Source: UBA1146 sp963854815 (GTDB lineage Bacteria; Planctomycetota; UBA8108; UBA1146). Taken from it: 9,492 nucleotides of DNA. Shown in pieces: positions 6,176 through 9,492 of this stretch. Both the position numbers and the translations under genes were made by a program. Location: assembly GCA_963854815.1 (NCBI GenBank), contig CAWLAN010000108.1, positions 1 to 9,492 on the forward strand. The letters are read 5' to 3'. The first letter of the stretch is position 1; each line of letters opens with the position of its first letter. The notes under the pieces are model-generated. The model had not been told where the DNA came from. It worked only from the letters and a program-made list of their open reading frames with translations, and did not search any database.

Positions 6176-7639
6176 ATGAGTTCTCCTCAACAGTATCCTC
6201 CCCGCGAAGCCACCGTACAGGAGGCGCTGCAGTGGATCTCCGACGGTCGATGCAGTAGTCATGATCTGGTGTCTCGCTACCTCGATTTCCTCGAGACGGA
6301 GGGAAAAGAACTCGGGGCGGTTGTCGAGACCTTCGAGACGGAAGCACTCGCTGCTGCGAAACTCAGTGACAAGCGGCGAGAACAAAGTGAGTTGCTCGGA
6401 CCACTCGATGGAATCCCCTTCACGGCAAAGATGAACATCACCACTGCGGTCGGGACAACCGATGCATCGAGTTCGATGCTGGTTGGCTTCAAGGCCGGAG
6501 AAGATGCCACGGTGGTTCGACGATTGCTCGCTGGCGGCGCCGTGTTGGTCGGTAAGACCAGTTGCGACGAGTTCGCCATGGGAGCCACCAATGAAACATC
6601 CTGTCACGGGGTGGTGGCCAATCCGTGGGACCGTTCCAGGGTCCCGGGTGGCTCCAGTGGTGGAGCGGCGGCGCTGGCCGGCAGTCACGGCTGGGCGTTT
6701 CACCTCGGAAGTGATACCGGGGGTTCCATCCGGCTTCCGGCAGCCTTCTGTAGCGCTACCGGTTTCAAGCCGACCTGGGGGCGAGTTTCGCGGCGTGGGC
6801 TCATCGCCTTTGGTTCGAGTCTCGATCAGATCGGACCCATCGCCCGAGACGCGAGTGACTGTGCGCTGGTTCTCGATTGCATCGAGGGTGCCGATCCTCT
6901 CGATTCCACATCTCTTCACCAGCTCGATGAGTCACGAGATCCGATCGAGAAGGTGGCGCTCGTTTCCGAGGGATTTGGTCCTGGCATCGATGATTCCATC
7001 CGCGAGGCGGTGCGAGCAGCTGCCGAGCAGATGGAACAGCATGGTGTCGAGATCACGGAAGTGTCGCTTCCGCAACTTCATGCCGCCAATGCATGCTATC
7101 AGGTGATCGCGACCGCCGAAGCGTCTTCGAATCTGGCCCGATACGATGGGATTCATGTCGGAAACCGTGTTGCGGCAGATGATCTCCAGTTGCTCTATGA
7201 GAAGAGCCGCCGCGCTGGCTTCGGCGTCGAGGTACGTCGTCGGATCTTGCTCGGTACTTTTGTTCTCTCTGCCGGATATCGAGATGCCTATTACTCGAGG
7301 GCGCAGGCGGTGCGCGATCTCATCCGAGAAGGAGTCGATCACGCTCTCGAGCAAGTGGATGCACTGCTGCTTCCCGTGTCTCCCTTTGCGCCATTTCCGA
7401 TCGGTGAACGAATCGATGACCCCATCGCTCTATACGCCTGCGACATTCTCACCGTGACGGCAAACCTGGCAGGGGTGCCAGCTCTGGCACTTCCCTGTGG
7501 CTTTGATGAGGCTGGCCTTCCGATCGGTATGCAACTGATGGGCGCCCGTGGCAGTGATCGCCGATTGCTCCAGTTGGGTCAACAGTGGCAACAGTGGACG
7601 GCTCATCATCGTGATCTGCCGGTGGGGAGTCCATCATGA
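6176..7639 (+). CDS. gatA: Aspartyl/glutamyl-tRNA amidotransferase subunit A
   Basis: GatA is the glutaminase subunit: it hydrolyses glutamine and supplies ammonia to GatB through an internal channel. The 487-residue product has the amidase-signature fold. Lys85 in GIPFTAKMNI, Ser160 in PGGSSGG (the cis-serine) and Ser184 in GSDTGGSIRLP (the nucleophile) form the expected Ser-cisSer-Lys triad, with family-typical spacings of 75 and 24 residues. TGFKPTWGRVSRRG and SSLDQIGP follow, also characteristic, and the C-terminal block LAGVPALALPCGF...LPIGMQLMG is conserved. The ATG at 6176 has GGGGGA six bases upstream. The gene begins 11 bases after gatC and its TGA overlaps the ATG of gatB as ATGA, indicating translational coupling. 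The segment MGATNETS replaces the more common MGSSTE-type sequence, a small deviation away from the triad. Confidence 0.96.
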   Translation: MSSPQQYPPREATVQEALQWISDGRCSSHDLVSRYLDFLETEGKELGAVVETFETEALAAAKLSDKRREQSELLGPLDGIPFTAKMNITTAVGTTDASSSMLVGFKAGEDATVVRRLLAGGAVLVGKTSCDEFAMGATNETSCHGVVANPWDRSRVPGGSSGGAAALAGSHGWAFHLGSDTGGSIRLPAAFCSATGFKPTWGRVSRRGLIAFGSSLDQIGPIARDASDCALVLDCIEGADPLDSTSLHQLDESRDPIEKVALVSEGFGPGIDDSIREAVRAAAEQMEQHGVEITEVSLPQLHAANACYQVIATAEASSNLARYDGIHVGNRVAADDLQLLYEKSRRAGFGVEVRRRILLGTFVLSAGYRDAYYSRAQAVRDLIREGVDHALEQVDALLLPVSPFAPFPIGERIDDPIALYACDILTVTANLAGVPALALPCGFDEAGLPIGMQLMGARGSDRRLLQLGQQWQQWTAHHRDLPVGSPS

Positions 7640-9066
7640 GCTGGCAGACGGTAGTCGGACTCGAAATTCACGCGCAGATGGCGACCCGCAGCAAGATGTT
7701 CTGTAGTTGTCGTCGCGAGACGGGTGTCGATCCGAACCACAACATCTGCCCGGTTTGTAGCGGTTGGCCGGGTGCCCTGCCGGTGATCAACGAGGCGGCC
7801 GTCAGATATGCCATCCGTGCTGCCATCTGCCTCGATTGCACGATCCAGCGAGAGAGCCGTTTTGATCGCAAGAATTACTTCTATCCCGATCTGCCCAAGG
7901 GCTACCAGATCAGCCAGTTCTACCGGCCCTATGCGCTCGGCGGAGCGATCTCCTTCGAGCGCGAGGATGCGACCGCTGGTCGTTTGCCGCTGGTGCGGAT
8001 TCACATGGAGGAGGATGCCGGCAAAACGATCCATTCTGCCGACGGAACCAGCCGCATCGATCTCAACAGATGTAGCAGCCCTCTGCTCGAGATCGTTACC
8101 GAGCCTCTCGAGATGAGTGGCATCGAGGCGGCTTCCTGTGTTCGCTCCCTGCGAGATCTTCTGCGCTGGGTCGGAGTCACCGATGGAGACATGGAAAAGG
8201 GCAATCTGCGTTGTGATGTGAACGTCTCGGTTCGTCCTGATGCCTCCGCAGAACTTGGAACTCGTACGGAGTTGAAGAATCTCAATTCCTTCGTCTCGAT
8301 TCAGAGATCCGTGGAAGTTGAATCGAAGCGCCAGATAGAAGTTCTGGAGAAAGGCGGAACGATCCGCCAGGAGACACGGTTGTGGGATCAGGATCTGGAA
8401 GTGACCGAGGAGATGCGCTCAAAGGAGGATTCCCCCGATTATCGCTACTTCCCGGAACCGGACCTTCCCGTGGTTGTCATCGAACAGCAAGACATCGATC
8501 GAGAAAGGCAGTCGTTGCCCGAGTTGCCTGCCGAACGATTTCGGAGACTCGTCGATGATCTCGGTCTCGATCCCAAAGAAGCCTCACCCATCCTTGCTCG
8601 CCGTGAGAACTGCGACTTCTTCTTTGCTTTGTTGGAGGCGGGCCTGTCTGCAGCTTCCGCCTCGAACTGGTTTCGGGGTGAGGTACTCAGGCATCTCAAT
8701 GATCGATCGGAGCGCATCGATCAGTACCCGCTCGCCGCTGAAGCCATCGCCTCGGTGGTGAAGGCGGTCGAAGAGGACCGGATCAGTGTTGGTAAGGGCC
8801 GCGAGATCCTCCAGCAGGCTCTCGACGAGCAAAGGGATCCCAGCGAGATACTGTCAGAGTCCGGAGAACAGATCAGTGACCATTCGGCGCTGGTGGGGTG
8901 GGTCACCTCGGTGATGTCAGAAAACCCCGGGGCGGTGAACAAGATCAAATCGGGTGATTCAAAGCCGATGGGGTTTCTCATGGGTCAGTTGATGAAGGCC
9001 AGTGGTGGTCAGGCCCATCCAAGGTTGGCGCAGGAATTACTGCAGAAGATGATCGAGCAGGACTGA
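7636..9066 (+). CDS. gatB: Aspartyl/glutamyl-tRNA amidotransferase subunit B
   Basis: GatB activates the misacylated Glu-tRNA(Gln) or Asp-tRNA(Asn) with ATP and transfers ammonia from GatA to it. The 476-residue length is standard. VVGLEIHAQ (6-14) opens the cradle domain. Cysteines 23, 25, 38 and 41 (FCSC and CPVC) form the zinc site. FDRKNYFYPDLPKGYQISQ (76-94) is the family signature, followed by SPLLEIVTEP (148-157), GNLRCDVNVSVRP (189-201) and ELKNLNSF (212-219). The helical and YqeY-like tail that contacts tRNA begins near 300 and ends MGFLMGQLMKASGG (445-458). The ATG overlaps the gatA stop, with GGGGAG in the end of gatA as a likely ribosome-binding site. GatCAB in the genome implies that Gln-tRNA, Asn-tRNA or both are made indirectly; which one depends on whether glnS and asnS exist elsewhere. 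Confidence 0.97.
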   Translation: MSWQTVVGLEIHAQMATRSKMFCSCRRETGVDPNHNICPVCSGWPGALPVINEAAVRYAIRAAICLDCTIQRESRFDRKNYFYPDLPKGYQISQFYRPYALGGAISFEREDATAGRLPLVRIHMEEDAGKTIHSADGTSRIDLNRCSSPLLEIVTEPLEMSGIEAASCVRSLRDLLRWVGVTDGDMEKGNLRCDVNVSVRPDASAELGTRTELKNLNSFVSIQRSVEVESKRQIEVLEKGGTIRQETRLWDQDLEVTEEMRSKEDSPDYRYFPEPDLPVVVIEQQDIDRERQSLPELPAERFRRLVDDLGLDPKEASPILARRENCDFFFALLEAGLSAASASNWFRGEVLRHLNDRSERIDQYPLAAEAIASVVKAVEEDRISVGKGREILQQALDEQRDPSEILSESGEQISDHSALVGWVTSVMSENPGAVNKIKSGDSKPMGFLMGQLMKASGGQAHPRLAQELLQKMIEQD

Positions 9067-9095
9067 AATCGATGTTGGTCGGCGCCGGAACTCCA

Positions 9096-9492
9096 TCAAG
9101 GAGCCGGTAGCCACACCGTTTCTGGTCCCTCGGACGTGATGACGAATTCTGCCTGGCGGCCTTCGCGCTCGAGGACCACCTTTTTGGATCCAAAGGGTTT
9201 CACATCGATCCAGACTGGCAGCGCTACTTTGTGGCCAGAGTCACCGATGAGAAATACCGGTAATTTTGTCGCGATTCTGACCGGGATCATCAGTCCCACC
9301 GAGGCATCGTTGGCAGGGTGTTGATGGATCAACTCGAGTGCCCACCGGCGTACTTTCGAGAGATCTCCTCGTTCCCTGGCCGCATCCACCAGTTCGCGAA
9401 GTTGCAACGCTTGCTGATCCTCGAACTGCCACTTCCGTGATAGTTTTCTTGCCTCGTTGCCAGCACCGTACCTTGTTGCTTCTTGTATGTGG
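9096..9492 (-). CDS. Hypothetical protein, C-terminal part (5' end beyond window)
   Basis: The frame is open from the right edge to a TGA at 9098-9096, giving 131 residues with no convincing start inside the window; a TTG at 9407 has no ribosome-binding site. I do not recognise the family. The first 65 residues look helical, with a TPR-like pair (LRELVDAARERGDLSKVRRWALELIHQHP, written from about 31). The remainder looks like beta strands (for example LPVFLIGDSGHKVALPVWID and KKVVLEREGRQAEFVI) and ends ETVWLPAP. Planctomycete genomes hold many proteins that pair TPR-like repeats with beta-rich tails, but no function can be claimed. It converges on gatB with 29 bases between the stops. Confidence 0.65.
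   Translation of the reverse strand, partial: HIQEATRYGAGNEARKLSRKWQFEDQQALQLRELVDAARERGDLSKVRRWALELIHQHPANDASVGLMIPVRIATKLPVFLIGDSGHKVALPVWIDVKPFGSKKVVLEREGRQAEFVITSEGPETVWLPAP

Noticed and set aside
5939..6919. A 326-codon open frame on the minus strand across gatC and gatA.
   Set aside because: It is antisense to two clearly conserved genes, and its translation is low-complexity and unfamiliar.
9085..9107. Hairpin between gatB and the convergent gene (CCGG, AA bulge, CTCC, loop ATCAA, GGAG, CCGG).
   Set aside because: There is no T-run on either strand and half of it is coding for the minus-strand protein, so I do not call it a terminator.
1..9492. Search for CRISPR arrays, insertion-sequence ends, toxin-antitoxin pairs, phage genes or a defence cluster.
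   Set aside because: No spaced direct repeats, transposase motifs, terminal inverted repeats or defence-type domains were seen; the genes are ordinary housekeeping or transport genes.

Overview
The window looks like an ordinary chromosomal segment of a free-living bacterium, most likely a member of the Planctomycetota. The main clue is the first protein: a haem-binding protein that ends in two dockerin-like calcium-binding repeats of the type common in secreted planctomycete proteins. This is a family-level impression. I see no phage, transposon, CRISPR or plasmid genes and no obvious compositional island.

Layout. Positions 2-1645 (+) hold the 3' part of a secreted di-haem cytochrome c peroxidase-like protein with C-terminal dockerin-like repeats. 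It converges on a 12-TM-class SLC13/DASS permease with two internal TrkA-C (RCK_C) domains at 1674-3470 (-). About 400 bp of non-coding DNA with several small dyads separates the permease from a divergently transcribed class I SAM-dependent methyltransferase with a lysine-run N-terminus (3877-4746, +). The methyltransferase and a ComF-family phosphoribosyltransferase-like protein (4743 to about 5477, -) meet tail to tail and share a CTAG that gives both stop codons. Head-to-head with comF is a CAT-anticodon tRNA (5559-5634, +) with a recognisable promoter and a strong intrinsic terminator. Next come gatC, gatA and gatB (about 5781-9066, +), a tight operon for the GatCAB amidotransferase. On the opposite strand, at the right edge, is the 3' part of an unidentified protein (9096-9492, -).

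How the genes relate. GatCAB forms one complex that converts misacylated Glu-tRNA(Gln) and/or Asp-tRNA(Asn) to the amidated forms. Together with the neighbouring tRNA it makes a small translation cluster, though the terminator between them argues for separate transcription units. The other genes (cytochrome, permease, methyltransferase, comF) have no evident shared pathway.

The main points for a second look are start codons and nested elements. Neither comF nor gatC has an ATG, GTG or TTG where its family homology and ribosome-binding site would put it. The only ATG upstream of the comF zinc ribbon is the antisense of the tRNA anticodon. The long upstream extension of the comF reading frame is the familiar artefact of translating a tRNA backwards. 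I found no convincing new multi-gene system here.
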